Of a stretch of 64,000 bases of DNA, positions 40,139 to 48,706 are shown one piece after another. The notes beneath the pieces were generated by a model. It was not told the origin of the DNA. It did not search any database and worked only from the letters and a program-made list of their open reading frames with translations. The translations under genes and the position numbers were made by a program. Numbering within the stretch: position 1 is the first letter of the stretch; each line of letters opens with the position of its first letter. The DNA is taken from positions 39,463 through 103,462 of the forward strand of contig PWFH01000148.1 of assembly GCA_003553795.1 (NCBI GenBank). The letters are read 5' to 3'. Source of the DNA: Egibacter sp. (GTDB lineage: Bacteria > Actinomycetota > Nitriliruptoria > Euzebyales > Egibacteraceae).

Positions 40139-41275
40139 ATGACCGACGCCTCGACGGCGCTGCAGCAGCGCGCCCCCCGCAGGGTGGCGATCATCGGCAC
40201 CGGGCTCATCGGCGCCTCGCTCGGCCTCGCCCTGTGCCGGCTCGTCGACATCGACGCCGTCGTGGGCTACGACGCCGACGAGGCCGAGCTCGAGACCGCG
40301 CTGCGCCGCGGCGCGCTCACCGAGGCCGCGCCGTCGGCGGCCGCCGCCGCCGAGGGCGCCGACCTCGTCGTGCTCGCCGTGCCGGTCTCGGCGGTCGGCG
40401 CCGTCGCCGCCGAGGTGGGGCCGGCGCTCGCACCGGGCGCGCTGCTCACCGACGTCGCGAGCGTGAAGGCCAGCGTCGTCGAGGCGCTGCAGCGCGCCGC
40501 GCCCCCGCATGCCCACGTCATCGGCGGGCACCCCATGGCCGGGTCGCACGAGGTCGGCGCGGCGCACGCCTCCGCCGAGCTCTTCGTCGGCGCGACGTAC
40601 CTGCTCACCCCGACGACCTACACCGACCCGCTGGCCTTCGGCCGGCTGCACGCCCTCGTGACCCGCCTCGGGGCCCGCCCCCTCGCGGTCGCGCCCGAGC
40701 GCCACGACCTCCTCGTCGCCGTCGTCAGCCACCTGCCGCAGCTCGCCGCGACGACGCTCATGAACCTCGCGAGCGACCGAGCCCGCGAGGAGCATGCCGG
40801 GCTGCTGCTGCTCGCCGCCGGTGGGTTCCGCGACGCCACGCGCGTGGCCGCGAGCAACCCCGACCTCTGGCTCGAGATCGTGCGGGAGAACCGTGCGGCG
40901 ATCACCGCGGTGCTCGACGACTACGCCGAGCACGTCGCCGCGCTGCGCGGCGCGCTCGCCGGCCCCGACGACGAGGGGCTGCGGGAGGTGCTCGACCGCG
41001 CCCGCGCCGCCCGGCGCTCCCTGCCGGGCAAGGAGGTGCCCTCGGGCACCCTCGTCGAGCTGCTCGTGGCGATCCCCGACCGCCCCGGGGTGCTCGCCGA
41101 GGTCGCGACGACCGTCGGTGCGGTGCCGGTCAACATCGAGGACCTCTCGATCGAGCATGCCGCCGAGGGTGGCCGCGGGCAGCTGCGCCTGCTCATCGCC
41201 GGCACGGAGGCCGCCGCGGCCGCGCGCGTGGCGCTCGAGGCCCGGGGGCACGACGTCGTGGAGCGCATCCCGTGA
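40139..41275 (+). CDS. tyrA: prephenate dehydrogenase with ACT domain
   Basis: NAD(P)-dependent enzyme of tyrosine synthesis. N-terminal Rossmann motif IIGTGLIGASLGLAL, the substrate segment GGHPMAGSHEVGA, a helical dimer domain, and a C-terminal ACT domain from about residue 300 (LVELLVAIPDRPGVLAEVA) that probably binds tyrosine for feedback control. 378 residues. It could also use arogenate. It overlaps aroA by GTGA, so mutase, dehydrogenase and aroA form an aromatic sub-operon. Confidence 0.92.
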   Translation: MTDASTALQQRAPRRVAIIGTGLIGASLGLALCRLVDIDAVVGYDADEAELETALRRGALTEAAPSAAAAAEGADLVVLAVPVSAVGAVAAEVGPALAPGALLTDVASVKASVVEALQRAAPPHAHVIGGHPMAGSHEVGAAHASAELFVGATYLLTPTTYTDPLAFGRLHALVTRLGARPLAVAPERHDLLVAVVSHLPQLAATTLMNLASDRAREEHAGLLLLAAGGFRDATRVAASNPDLWLEIVRENRAAITAVLDDYAEHVAALRGALAGPDDEGLREVLDRARAARRSLPGKEVPSGTLVELLVAIPDRPGVLAEVATTVGAVPVNIEDLSIEHAAEGGRGQLRLLIAGTEAAAAARVALEARGHDVVERIP

Positions 41276-42561
41276 GCGCGCCCCCCCGGGCCCTGGAGAT
41301 CGCCCCCGGCCGGGTCGCCGGCGCGGTCGCGGTGCCGGCGTCGAAGTCGATGACGAACCGGCTCCTCGCGATCGCCGCCCTCGCCGAGGGCGAGGCGGTC
41401 CTGCGCGATCCCCTCGACAGCGACGACGCCGAGGCCATGCGCGAGGCCGTCGCCGCCCTCGGTGCCGAGGTCGCCGTCGAGCCGGGCTGCTGGCGGGTCG
41501 CGGGACGGGCGGGTCGGCTCACCGCGCCTGCGGCGCCGATCGACGCGCGCCTGTCGGGCACGACGATGCGCTTCGTCACCGCGATGGCCACGCTCGCCGA
41601 CGGCCCCGTCGTCGTCACCGGGGCGGCGCCGCTGCGACGACGGCCGATCGCGCCCCTCGTCAGCGCGCTCGGCGAGCTTGGCGGCGATGTCGCGTGCGCC
41701 GACGGCTACCCGCCGACGGAGAGCCGCGGCGGCGGGCTGCGGGGCGGGACGACGACCGTCGACGTGCGGCAGTCGAGCCAGTTCGCGAGCGCGGTGCTGC
41801 TCGTCGCCCCGTTCGCCGCCGCCCACGTCGAGGTGCGGCTGCGCGGGCCTGCCGCCGACGGCTACATCGACCTCACCGTCGCCGCCCTCGCCGACGCCGG
41901 CGCGCGCATCGCCGAGGGGCCCCCGCGTACCTGGCAGGTCCGCCCGGGGGGCCTGCGCGCCCCCGACGTGCGCGTCGAGCACGACGCGAGCGCCGCCTGC
42001 CACCTCCACGCGCTCGCCGCCGCAAGCGGGGGAGCGGTCACCGTCACCAACGCCGCGCCCGGCGCGCGTCAGCCCGACGCCGGCTTCGTCGAGGTCCTCG
42101 CGGCGATGGGCTGCGAGGTCAGCCGGGACGGTGACGCGCTCACGGTGCGGGGCCCCGACCGTCTCGCCGCCATCGACGTCGACCTCGCGGCGATGCCCGA
42201 CCAGGTCACGAGCCTCGCGGCGCTCTGCGCGCTCGCCGAGGGCACGAGCACGATCCGCGGCGTCGGGGTGGCCCGGACCCACGAGACCGACCGGCTCGCC
42301 GCGCTCGCCGGCGAGCTCGGCAAGCTCGGGGTCGCCGTCGAGGAGGCGCCCGAGCGCCTGCGGATCACCGGCGGCACCGCGCGCGGGCCCGCGACGCTCG
42401 ACACCCACGACGACCACCGGCTCGCGATGGCCTTCGCTGCGCTCGGTGCGGCCCTGCCGGGCGTGGCCATCGCCGACCCGGGCTGCGTGGCGAAGACCTA
42501 CCCGCGGTTCTGGGACGACATCGCCGGCCTCGGCCTCGAGCAGCGGGAGGTGACCGCGTGA
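41272..42561 (+). CDS. aroA: 3-phosphoshikimate 1-carboxyvinyltransferase (EPSP synthase)
   Basis: Sixth step of the shikimate pathway. GTG 41272 gives 429 residues, the family norm; the open frame upstream is tyrA out of frame. Motifs: VPASKSMTNRLLAIAALAEG, LSGTTMRFVTAMATLADG, DVRQSSQFASAVLLVAPF and the C-terminal DTHDDHRLAMAFAALG. The first region reads like actinobacterial class enzymes; inhibitor sensitivity cannot be read safely. cmk overlaps by 4 bp. Confidence 0.94.
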   Translation: MSAPPRALEIAPGRVAGAVAVPASKSMTNRLLAIAALAEGEAVLRDPLDSDDAEAMREAVAALGAEVAVEPGCWRVAGRAGRLTAPAAPIDARLSGTTMRFVTAMATLADGPVVVTGAAPLRRRPIAPLVSALGELGGDVACADGYPPTESRGGGLRGGTTTVDVRQSSQFASAVLLVAPFAAAHVEVRLRGPAADGYIDLTVAALADAGARIAEGPPRTWQVRPGGLRAPDVRVEHDASAACHLHALAAASGGAVTVTNAAPGARQPDAGFVEVLAAMGCEVSRDGDALTVRGPDRLAAIDVDLAAMPDQVTSLAALCALAEGTSTIRGVGVARTHETDRLAALAGELGKLGVAVEEAPERLRITGGTARGPATLDTHDDHRLAMAFAALGAALPGVAIADPGCVAKTYPRFWDDIAGLGLEQREVTA

Positions 42562-43226
42562 TCGTCGTCGCGATCGACGGCCCGAGCGGCGTCGGCAAGT
42601 CGACCGCTGCGCGCGGCCTCGCCCTGCGTCTCGAGGTGCCCCACGTCGACACCGGCGCGTTCTACCGTGCGGCGACGCTCGCGGTGCTGCGCGCCGGTGT
42701 CGATCCCACCGACGGTCGGGCCAGCGCCGAGGTCGCCCGGCACGCGGCCATCGGGCTGCGAGCCGGCCGGGCCCTGCTCGACGGCGAGGACGTCGAGGAC
42801 GCCATCCGCGGCCCCGAGGTCACCGCGAGCGTCTCCGCGGTGGCCGCGCACCCCGAGGTGCGCGCCGCGCTGCTCGAACGCCAGCGCGCCGGGGTCCGCG
42901 CGCACGGCGGGGTGGTCGAGGGCCGTGACGCCGGCACCGTCGTCGTGCCCGACGCCCACCTCAAGGTCTGGCTCACCGCCGCTCCCGCCGAGCGCGCCCG
43001 GCGTCGGGCCGGCCAGCTCGGTCGCACGGCTGCCGGGGAGCTCGAGCGCCTCACCGCCGAGCTCGCCGCCCGCGACGACGCCGACGCCGTGCAGATGGCC
43101 CGGGCGCGCGACGCCGTGGTCATCGCCACCGACGACCTCGAGGCCGAGGAGGTCCTCGACCGCCTCGAGGCGATGGCCCGCTCGGCGCGCGAGGCGTCGG
43201 GCCCCAGCGAGGAGGCCGAACGATGA
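42558..43226 (+). CDS. cmk: cytidylate kinase
   Basis: Phosphorylates CMP and dCMP. 222 residues with the P-loop IDGPSGVGKSTAARGLALRL, the substrate region HVDTGAFYRA, and GRDAGTVVVPDAHLKVWLTA. Standard neighbour of der in actinobacteria. Both ends overlap the adjacent genes by 4 bp. Confidence 0.95.
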   Translation: MIVVAIDGPSGVGKSTAARGLALRLEVPHVDTGAFYRAATLAVLRAGVDPTDGRASAEVARHAAIGLRAGRALLDGEDVEDAIRGPEVTASVSAVAAHPEVRAALLERQRAGVRAHGGVVEGRDAGTVVVPDAHLKVWLTAAPAERARRRAGQLGRTAAGELERLTAELAARDDADAVQMARARDAVVIATDDLEAEEVLDRLEAMARSAREASGPSEEAER

Positions 43227-44602
43227 CCGAGCCCAGCGGACCGCCGGTCGTGGCGGTCGTCGGACGCCCCAACGTCGGCAAGTCCACGCTCGTCAACCGC
43301 CTCGCCGGTGCGCGGGAGGCCATCGTCGAGGAGCGCCCGGGGGTGACCCGCGACCGCACCTCCCACGAGGCGGAGTGGCGGGGGCGCACGGTCTCGGTCG
43401 TGGACTCCGGCGGCTGGACGCCGGGCTGGAGCGACCTCGACGATCCGCTCGCCGCGGCGGTGACCGCCCAGGCCGAGCTCGCCGCCGAGCACGCCGACCT
43501 CGTGCTCTTCGTCGTCGACGCCACCGTCGGCGTCACCGACGACGACGCCACGGTGGCGGGCTGGCTGCGGCGGGGCGGTGCGCCGGTCGTCGTCGTCGCG
43601 AACAAGGCCGACACCCTCGGCGCCCCCGGCGCGCTCGTCTCGGCGGTCGCCGACCTCCACGGCCTCGGGCTCGGCGAGGCCGTCCCGGTCAGTGCCCTGC
43701 ACGGCACGGGGTCGGGCGACCTCCTCGACGTCGTCCTCGCCCGCCTCGAGGCCGACGCGGCATTCGACCGCCCCGACCCCGACGAGGAGGGCGTGCCCGG
43801 CGTCGCGCTCATCGGCCGTCCCAACGTCGGCAAGTCGAGCCTCTTCAACCGCCTCGTCGGGGCCGAGCGGGCGATCGTCGACCATCGTCCGGGCACGACC
43901 CGCGACGCCGTCGACACCGTCGTGCGCCTCGGCGACGGTCGGTCCTACCGCTTCGTCGACACCGCGGGGTTGCGCCGGCGCGCGCGGGTGCGTCGCGGTG
44001 GCGACGCCACCGAGTACTTCTCCACGGTGCGCACGCTGCGGGCGCTGTCCTCCGCCGCGGTCGCGCTGCTCATCGTCGACGTCGACGACGTCATCGGCGA
44101 GCAGGAGCAGAAGCTCGCCCGGCAGGTGCTCGACGCCGGCCGCGGGCTCGTCCTCGTGCTCAACAAGTGGGACCTCATCGACGAGGAGTCCCGCCGGCTG
44201 CGCGAGCGGGAGCAGGAGCGGCTGCTGCACTTCCTGCCCGACGCACCCGTCGTGCGCACCGCGGCGACGACGGGGCGGGGCGTGACGAAGCTGCCCGACG
44301 CGATCGACGCGGTGCTCGCCGAGTGGCGCCGGCGGGTGCCGACCTCGCGGCTCAACGACTGGCTCGCCGAGGCCGTCGCCGAGCACCCCCCGCCGCTCGT
44401 GGGCGGGCACGCGGTGCGCCTGCGCTACGCCACCCAGGTCGCCGTGGGCCCGCCGACCGTGCGGGTCTTCGCCAGCGGTGCGGTCGAGGACGGCTACCGC
44501 CGCTATCTCGAGCGCTCCCTGCGGGAGGCCTTCGGCTTCGCCGGCACGCCGATCGACTTCGGCGTGCGGGTCCGCCCACGCTGGGAGGAGCGGGGCCGCT
44601 AG
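43223..44602 (+). CDS. der: ribosome-assembly GTPase Der (EngA)
   Basis: Double-Era-like GTPase needed for 50S subunit maturation. Two G domains are seen: VVGRPNVGKSTLVNRLAGA near residue 12 and LIGRPNVGKSSLFNRLVGA near 196, with switch segments RPGVTRD and RPGTTRD. NKAD and NKWD are the base-specificity motifs. A KH-like C-terminal domain follows. 459 residues. It ends in a hairpin shared with a convergent gene. Confidence 0.96.
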   Translation: MTEPSGPPVVAVVGRPNVGKSTLVNRLAGAREAIVEERPGVTRDRTSHEAEWRGRTVSVVDSGGWTPGWSDLDDPLAAAVTAQAELAAEHADLVLFVVDATVGVTDDDATVAGWLRRGGAPVVVVANKADTLGAPGALVSAVADLHGLGLGEAVPVSALHGTGSGDLLDVVLARLEADAAFDRPDPDEEGVPGVALIGRPNVGKSSLFNRLVGAERAIVDHRPGTTRDAVDTVVRLGDGRSYRFVDTAGLRRRARVRRGGDATEYFSTVRTLRALSSAAVALLIVDVDDVIGEQEQKLARQVLDAGRGLVLVLNKWDLIDEESRRLREREQERLLHFLPDAPVVRTAATTGRGVTKLPDAIDAVLAEWRRRVPTSRLNDWLAEAVAEHPPPLVGGHAVRLRYATQVAVGPPTVRVFASGAVEDGYRRYLERSLREAFGFAGTPIDFGVRVRPRWEERGR

Positions 44603-44609
44603 CTCCTCC
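44584..44609. terminator. bidirectional hairpin between der and DUF3039 gene
   Basis: GGAGGAGC and GCTCCTCC form an 8-bp stem with a 10-nt loop covering the der stop and reaching the convergent stop. Confidence 0.55.
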
Positions 44610-44834
44610 TCAGGTCCCCCGCTCGGACTTCAGGCGCTTGCACTCCGGGCAGATGGGGAAGCGCTCGGGGTCGCGAGAGGGCACCCAGCGCTTGCCGCAG
44701 AGGGCGGTCACCGCCTTGCCGGTCACCGCGCTCTCGACGATCGACGACCGCGGGACGTAGTGGCTGAACCGCTCGTGGTCGCCGTCGTCGGGCTCGGCGA
44801 CCCTCGGGCGCTGCTCGATGTCGACGCTGCTCAC
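44610..44834 (-). CDS. DUF3039 family zinc-type protein
   Basis: 74-residue protein of the actinobacterial DUF3039 family, function unknown. Typical core: ERFSHYVPRSSIVESAVTG, then ALCGKRWVPSRDPERFP and CPEC, whose cysteines could bind one zinc. GTG 44834 is preferred since GAGGAG precedes it at proper spacing; an in-frame start at 44897 would add 21 residues not typical of the family. Confidence 0.72.
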   Translation of the reverse strand: MSSVDIEQRPRVAEPDDGDHERFSHYVPRSSIVESAVTGKAVTALCGKRWVPSRDPERFPICPECKRLKSERGT

Positions 44835-44907
44835 GACCGCTCCTCGCTCGTCGGTGACGACGTGCCGGACACCGGCGCGGAGACAGACGCCGCACACCGG
44901 CGTCGCG

Positions 44908-44983
44908 TCGGGATGGGCGGATTCGAACCGCCGATCTCCGCTCCCCCAGAGCGGCGCCCTGGACCAAACTGGGCCACATCCCG
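44908..44983 (-). tRNA. tRNA-Pro(GGG)
   Basis: Folds as a complete cloverleaf of 76 nt. The acceptor stem pairs CGGGATG with CATCCCG plus discriminator A. The anticodon stem is CCGCT/AGCGG with loop CTGGGGG, giving anticodon GGG, and the T arm is GGCGG-TTCGAAT-CCGCC. The 3' CCA is not encoded. Confidence 0.93.
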
Positions 44984-45120
44984 GTGACGACCGCAGCGCG
45001 ACCGCCGGGGGAGCAGGCTACCCGCGCGCCGGCGCAGCCGCCACCCGCGGCGCCACGTCCGCCTGGCGCCGCGCCCGCCACGGCGCGAGGATGCGGGAGG
45101 CGACGACGAGGAGCGAGACG

Positions 45121-45714
45121 GTGGGCCTGTTCGATGCTGGCGCGCGTGGCGACGGCGCCGAGGCCGAGCTACGCGATCGCGTGCTCACCCTGCCCAATGC
45201 CATCACCGCGCTGCGCCTGGCCGGCATCCCCGTCTTCGCCTGGCTCGTGCTCGGTCCTGCCGCCTACGGGGCGGCGCTGGCGCTGCTCGTCGCGATCGCC
45301 GCCTCGGACTGGGTCGACGGGTACGTGGCGCGGCGCTTCGACCAGGCCAGCCGGCTCGGCGCCCTCCTCGACCCGCTCGTCGACCGCCTCCTCATCGTCG
45401 CCGCCCTGCTCACGCTGCTCGCCGCCGGCATCGTCCCGCCCGCCCTCGTCGTCGTGCTCGTCACCCGCGACGTCCTCGTCGTCGGCGGTGCCCTCGTGCT
45501 CTTCGGCGGTCTCGCGCCGATGCCGGTCAACCGCACCGGCAAGGCCGCGACGGCCGCCCTCTTCGCCGGCATCGCCCTGCTGCTCGCCGCCGCCTGGCGC
45601 GACGCCCCGGCGGTGTCGGCCGTGGCCTGGACCCTGACCGGCGCCGGCACCGTCGCCTACTATGTGGCCGGACTGCAGTACGCCCGCAAGGCGTGGGACC
45701 TGCGCCGCAGCTGA
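45121..45714 (+). CDS. CDP-alcohol phosphatidyltransferase (PgsA-like)
   Basis: Membrane enzyme of phospholipid synthesis, probably phosphatidylglycerophosphate synthase or a related transferase. The family motif is complete: DWVDGYVARRFDQ then GALLDPLVDRLL, fitting D-x2-DG-x2-AR-x8-G-x3-D-x3-D. About six hydrophobic segments in 197 residues. GTG 45121 has GAGGAG 7 bp upstream; an ATG at 45091 is a less likely start. In M. tuberculosis the matching position is pgsA2, next to the DUF881 genes. Confidence 0.85.
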   Translation: MGLFDAGARGDGAEAELRDRVLTLPNAITALRLAGIPVFAWLVLGPAAYGAALALLVAIAASDWVDGYVARRFDQASRLGALLDPLVDRLLIVAALLTLLAAGIVPPALVVVLVTRDVLVVGGALVLFGGLAPMPVNRTGKAATAALFAGIALLLAAAWRDAPAVSAVAWTLTGAGTVAYYVAGLQYARKAWDLRRS

Positions 45715-45740
45715 GGCTCGCGGCGACGAGGGAGTTGCCG

Positions 45741-46583
45741 ATGGCGGACCCGGCCGAGGCGCTGGGACTGGGCCAGAGCCCGCCGCACGACTACGGGCCG
45801 CGCGACCCGCGGCGCTGGCGCGCGCCCTGGTCGGCCCGCGCCGTCACCGCGCTCACCGCACTCGGCGCCCTCGCGGTCGGCTTCCTCCTCGCGACCGGCC
45901 TGTCGGCCGGACGCGAGGTCGCCGAGGCGCAGGATGCGCGCAAGGACGAGCTCATCGCCCTCATCGGCGAGCGCATCGAGCGCGCCGAGGAGCTCTCCGC
46001 GCAGCTCGACGCGCTCCGCGACCGCGTGGCCGAGACCGAGGACGTCGTCTTCGCCGGTGTCGAGGAGCTCCGGCGCGACGTCGAGGAGCTCGAGCTCGCC
46101 GCGGGGCTCGCCGACCTCACCGGCCCCGGCGTCGTGCTCGTCCTCGACGACGCGAGCGACCCCTGCCCGCAGCAGCCCGCGGACTGCCGCATCCAGGACG
46201 TCGACCTCCAGCTCGCGATCAACACGCTCTTCGCCGCCGGGGCCGAGGCCGTCGCCGTCAACGACCAGCGGGTGCTCAGCGTCACCGCGGTGCGCAGCGC
46301 CGGGCAGACCGTGCTCGTCAACCGCCAGGTGCTGACCGCGCCGTACGAGCTCGTCGCCCTCGGCGACCGCGACGCCCTCGAGGAGGGGGTGGCCGGCTCC
46401 CGTCTCGCGGCGGACTTCGCGGTCTGGAGCGACGAGTACGGCCTCGGCTTCGACCTCGCGGGCACGCCCTCGGTGGAGGTGCCCGCCTACCGGGGGTCGG
46501 TGAGCCTCGACCTCGCCGAGCCGGCCGCCTCGGCGACCGGCGCCGACGGGCGCGACACCGACGTCCCTGGGGAGGACCGCTGA
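45741..46583 (+). CDS. DUF881 membrane-anchored protein, first copy
   Basis: 280 residues: cytoplasmic Pro-rich N-terminus, one transmembrane helix (about 37-55), an extracytoplasmic coiled coil, then the DUF881 domain (LTGPGVVLVLDDASDP, LQLAINTLFAAGAEAVAVND). It resembles Bacillus YlxW/YlxX-type proteins placed near division genes. Role unknown. The start of sbp overlaps its stop (TGATG). Confidence 0.82.
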   Translation: MADPAEALGLGQSPPHDYGPRDPRRWRAPWSARAVTALTALGALAVGFLLATGLSAGREVAEAQDARKDELIALIGERIERAEELSAQLDALRDRVAETEDVVFAGVEELRRDVEELELAAGLADLTGPGVVLVLDDASDPCPQQPADCRIQDVDLQLAINTLFAAGAEAVAVNDQRVLSVTAVRSAGQTVLVNRQVLTAPYELVALGDRDALEEGVAGSRLAADFAVWSDEYGLGFDLAGTPSVEVPAYRGSVSLDLAEPAASATGADGRDTDVPGEDR

Positions 46584-46915
46584 TGATCCCGCTCATCGCC
46601 CTGCTGCTCGGCGCGGTGCTCGGCCTCGTGCTGCAGCCCGAGGTCCCCGCCTTCCTCGCCCCGTACCTGCCGGTGGCCGTCGTCGCCGCCCTCGACGCGG
46701 TCTTCGGCGGGGTGCGGGCGCGCCTCGACGGCACCTTCAGCGACCGCGTGTTCCTCGTGTCGTTCCTCAGCAACGTCGTGCTCGCGGTCTTCCTCGTCTT
46801 CCTCGGCGACCAGCTCGGGGTCGGCAGCGAGCTGTCGACCGCGGTCGTCGTCGTCCTCGGGGTGCGGATGTTCCAGAACCTCGCCGCGGTGCGGCGCCAT
46901 CTCTTCCAGGCCTAG
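46583..46915 (+). CDS. sbp: small basic protein Sbp (DUF1290)
   Basis: 110 residues, hydrophobic, with three helices and the conserved segments PVAVVAALDAVFGGVRARLDG and LVVFLGVRMFQNLAAVRRH-like end (here VVLGVRMFQNLAAVRRHLF). Conserved between the two DUF881 genes in many Gram-positives, suggesting a membrane complex of the three proteins. Function unknown. Confidence 0.85.
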   Translation: MIPLIALLLGAVLGLVLQPEVPAFLAPYLPVAVVAALDAVFGGVRARLDGTFSDRVFLVSFLSNVVLAVFLVFLGDQLGVGSELSTAVVVVLGVRMFQNLAAVRRHLFQA

Positions 46916-46922
46916 CGGCTCC

Positions 46923-46928
46923 TACCAT
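46923..46928 (+). promoter_or_regulatory. -10 box of a probably leaderless DUF881 gene
   Basis: TACCAT followed by six purines (GGGGGA) and ATG at 46935. The purines could also serve as a very short ribosome-binding site, so leaderless initiation is only probable. Confidence 0.35.
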
Positions 46929-46934
46929 GGGGGA

Positions 46935-47699
46935 ATGGTCGAGTCGCTCGAGCAGGCGCCGGAGACCACGCGGGAGGGCGTCCCCTCACCCGCGCGGCGC
47001 AGCGTGCCGTGGCTGCGACTCGGCATGGCCCTCGCCAGCGCGGCCCTCGGCTTCCTCCTCGTCGCCCAGGTGCGGGCCACCGAGACCTTCGACGATCGCC
47101 TCGCCGCCGAGCGTGAGGAGGACCTCGCGGTCATCCTCGCCGACCTCACCGCCCAGAGCGACGCGCTGCAGTCGGAGATCAGCGACCTGCGGCTCCTGCT
47201 CTTCGAGTACGAGTCGTCGGCCGAGGCCGAGGACCTCGCCCGCCGCAGCCTCGAGCAGCGCCTCGAGGACCTGCGGGTGCTCTCCGGCGAGGCGCCCGTC
47301 GAGGGGGAGGGGCTCGTCCTCGACATCGCCGATCCCCTCGGGCAGGTCTCCCACGAGCGCCTCGTCGACGTCGTCCACGAGCTGCGCGACTCCGGCGCGG
47401 AGGCCATCGACGTCGGTGGCGTGCGGCTCGTGGCCTCCTCGGCCTTCACCGAGGCCAACGAGCGCCTCGTCGTCGATGGTGAGCCGCTCGAGGAGCCCTA
47501 CCGCGTCGCCGCGGTCGGGCCCGCCGACGCGATGGCCTCGGCGCTCGCGCTGCCCGGTGGCGCGCTCGACGCGCTCTCCTCGCTGCCGGAGGTCGAGCCC
47601 CGCGTCGAGGAGCTCGCCCAGCTCAGCGTGCCCGCCCGGGAGGGCAGCGGCTCGTTCATCTACGCCGAGCCCGTGCCCGACGAGGGCGAGAGCGGGTAG
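46935..47699 (+). CDS. DUF881 membrane-anchored protein, second copy
   Basis: 254 residues with the same plan as the first copy: short cytoplasmic part, one helix (about residues 28-46), coiled coil and DUF881 domain (GEGLVLDIADPLGQVSHERL). The two copies flank sbp, as in mycobacteria (Rv1823-Rv1825). Likely a paralogous pair forming a heteromeric complex. Confidence 0.82.
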   Translation: MVESLEQAPETTREGVPSPARRSVPWLRLGMALASAALGFLLVAQVRATETFDDRLAAEREEDLAVILADLTAQSDALQSEISDLRLLLFEYESSAEAEDLARRSLEQRLEDLRVLSGEAPVEGEGLVLDIADPLGQVSHERLVDVVHELRDSGAEAIDVGGVRLVASSAFTEANERLVVDGEPLEEPYRVAAVGPADAMASALALPGGALDALSSLPEVEPRVEELAQLSVPAREGSGSFIYAEPVPDEGESG

Positions 47700-47747
47700 C
47701 ATCCCGGCGCATCGACCATCGCACGCCACCTCTCGAGGAGCGCCGGG

Positions 47748-48128
47748 GTGAACCCAGCAGATCTCAAGTACTCCGAGGAGCACGAGTGGGCCCGCGCCGA
47801 CGGCGCCCGCGTCGTCGTCGGCATCACGAGCTACGCCCAGGAGGCGCTCGGCGACGTCGTCTACGTCGACCTGCCCGCGGCGGGCACGCGCGTCGAGCGC
47901 GGCCAGCCCTTCGGGGAGGTCGAGTCGACGAAGAGCGTCTCCGACCTCTACGCGCCGGTCTCGGGCACGATCAGCGAGCGCAACGAGGAGCTCGAGTCGC
48001 GGCCCGAGCTCGTCAACCGCGACCCCTTCGGCGAGGGCTGGATGGTCGCGATCGACGCTGACGACCCCGCCGAGCTCGACGGGATGCTCAACGCCGAGGC
48101 CTACGACGAGCTCATCGCCCGGGCCTAG
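47748..48128 (+). CDS. gcvH: glycine cleavage system H protein
   Basis: Lipoyl carrier of the glycine cleavage system, 126 residues. The lipoylated lysine is in FGEVESTKSVSDLYAPVSG. N-terminus DLKYSEEHEWAR is typical. Other gcv genes are not in the window; its place between DUF881 and garA is the conserved actinobacterial order. GTG start with GGAGCG upstream. Confidence 0.95.
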   Translation: MNPADLKYSEEHEWARADGARVVVGITSYAQEALGDVVYVDLPAAGTRVERGQPFGEVESTKSVSDLYAPVSGTISERNEELESRPELVNRDPFGEGWMVAIDADDPAELDGMLNAEAYDELIARA

Positions 48129-48158
48129 CCCGTGGGTCCGTCCGACGGGGCGCGCTGC

Positions 48159-48164
48159 TACGAT
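48159..48164 (+). promoter_or_regulatory. possible -10 box for garA
   Basis: TACGAT lies 47 bp upstream of the preferred garA start. No clear -35 was found. Confidence 0.3.
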
Positions 48165-48211
48165 GCGCTTCCGCCGGGCCGCTCGCGTCCATGACGGGAA
48201 GTGGGGAGCGG

Positions 48212-48691
48212 ATGTACTGCACGCACTGCGGTCACGAGAACCCGACCGACGCGAACTTCTGTGGCAACTGCGGACGCCCGCTCGCGCCGGTGACCGACCA
48301 GACGACGGGCGCGATCGGCCGCATCGACGTCGACGGCCCCACCGACGACGGCATCGACGAGCGCGGCATCCTCGCCGACCTCGAGAGCGGCACGGCCCTG
48401 CTCGCGGTCGTCCGCGGGCCCAACCAGGGCGCGCGCTACCTCCTCGACAGCGACGTCGTGACCGTGGGCCGCCACCCCGACAGCGACATCTTCCTCGACG
48501 ACATCACCGTCTCGCGCCGGCACGCGGAGTTCCGGCGCGACGGCGAGCGCTTCTGGGTGCACGACTCCGGCAGCCTCAACGGCACCTACGTCAACGGCCG
48601 CCGGGCCGAGGACCAGCAGGTCGTCACCGGCGACGAGGTCCAGGTCGGCAAGTTCAAGCTCCTCGCGATCGTCGCGGAGCCGACGTCGTGA
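48212..48691 (+). CDS. garA: zinc-ribbon and FHA-domain protein, GarA/OdhI type
   Basis: GarA in mycobacteria and OdhI in corynebacteria inhibit 2-oxoglutarate dehydrogenase and regulate glutamate metabolism, switched by Ser/Thr kinases. This 159-residue protein has a C-terminal FHA domain (VTVGRHPDSDIFLDD, SRRHAEFRRD, LNGTYVNGRRAE). Before it is a DQTTGAIGRID segment resembling the phosphorylated ETTS motif of GarA. An extra N-terminal zinc ribbon (CTHCGHENPTDANFCGNCG) is absent from the mycobacterial protein. ATG 48212 has GGGGAG upstream; ATG 48191 is also in frame. Confidence 0.87.
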   Translation: MYCTHCGHENPTDANFCGNCGRPLAPVTDQTTGAIGRIDVDGPTDDGIDERGILADLESGTALLAVVRGPNQGARYLLDSDVVTVGRHPDSDIFLDDITVSRRHAEFRRDGERFWVHDSGSLNGTYVNGRRAEDQQVVTGDEVQVGKFKLLAIVAEPTS

Positions 48692-48706
48692 GGCGCGGGG
48701 TCGACG

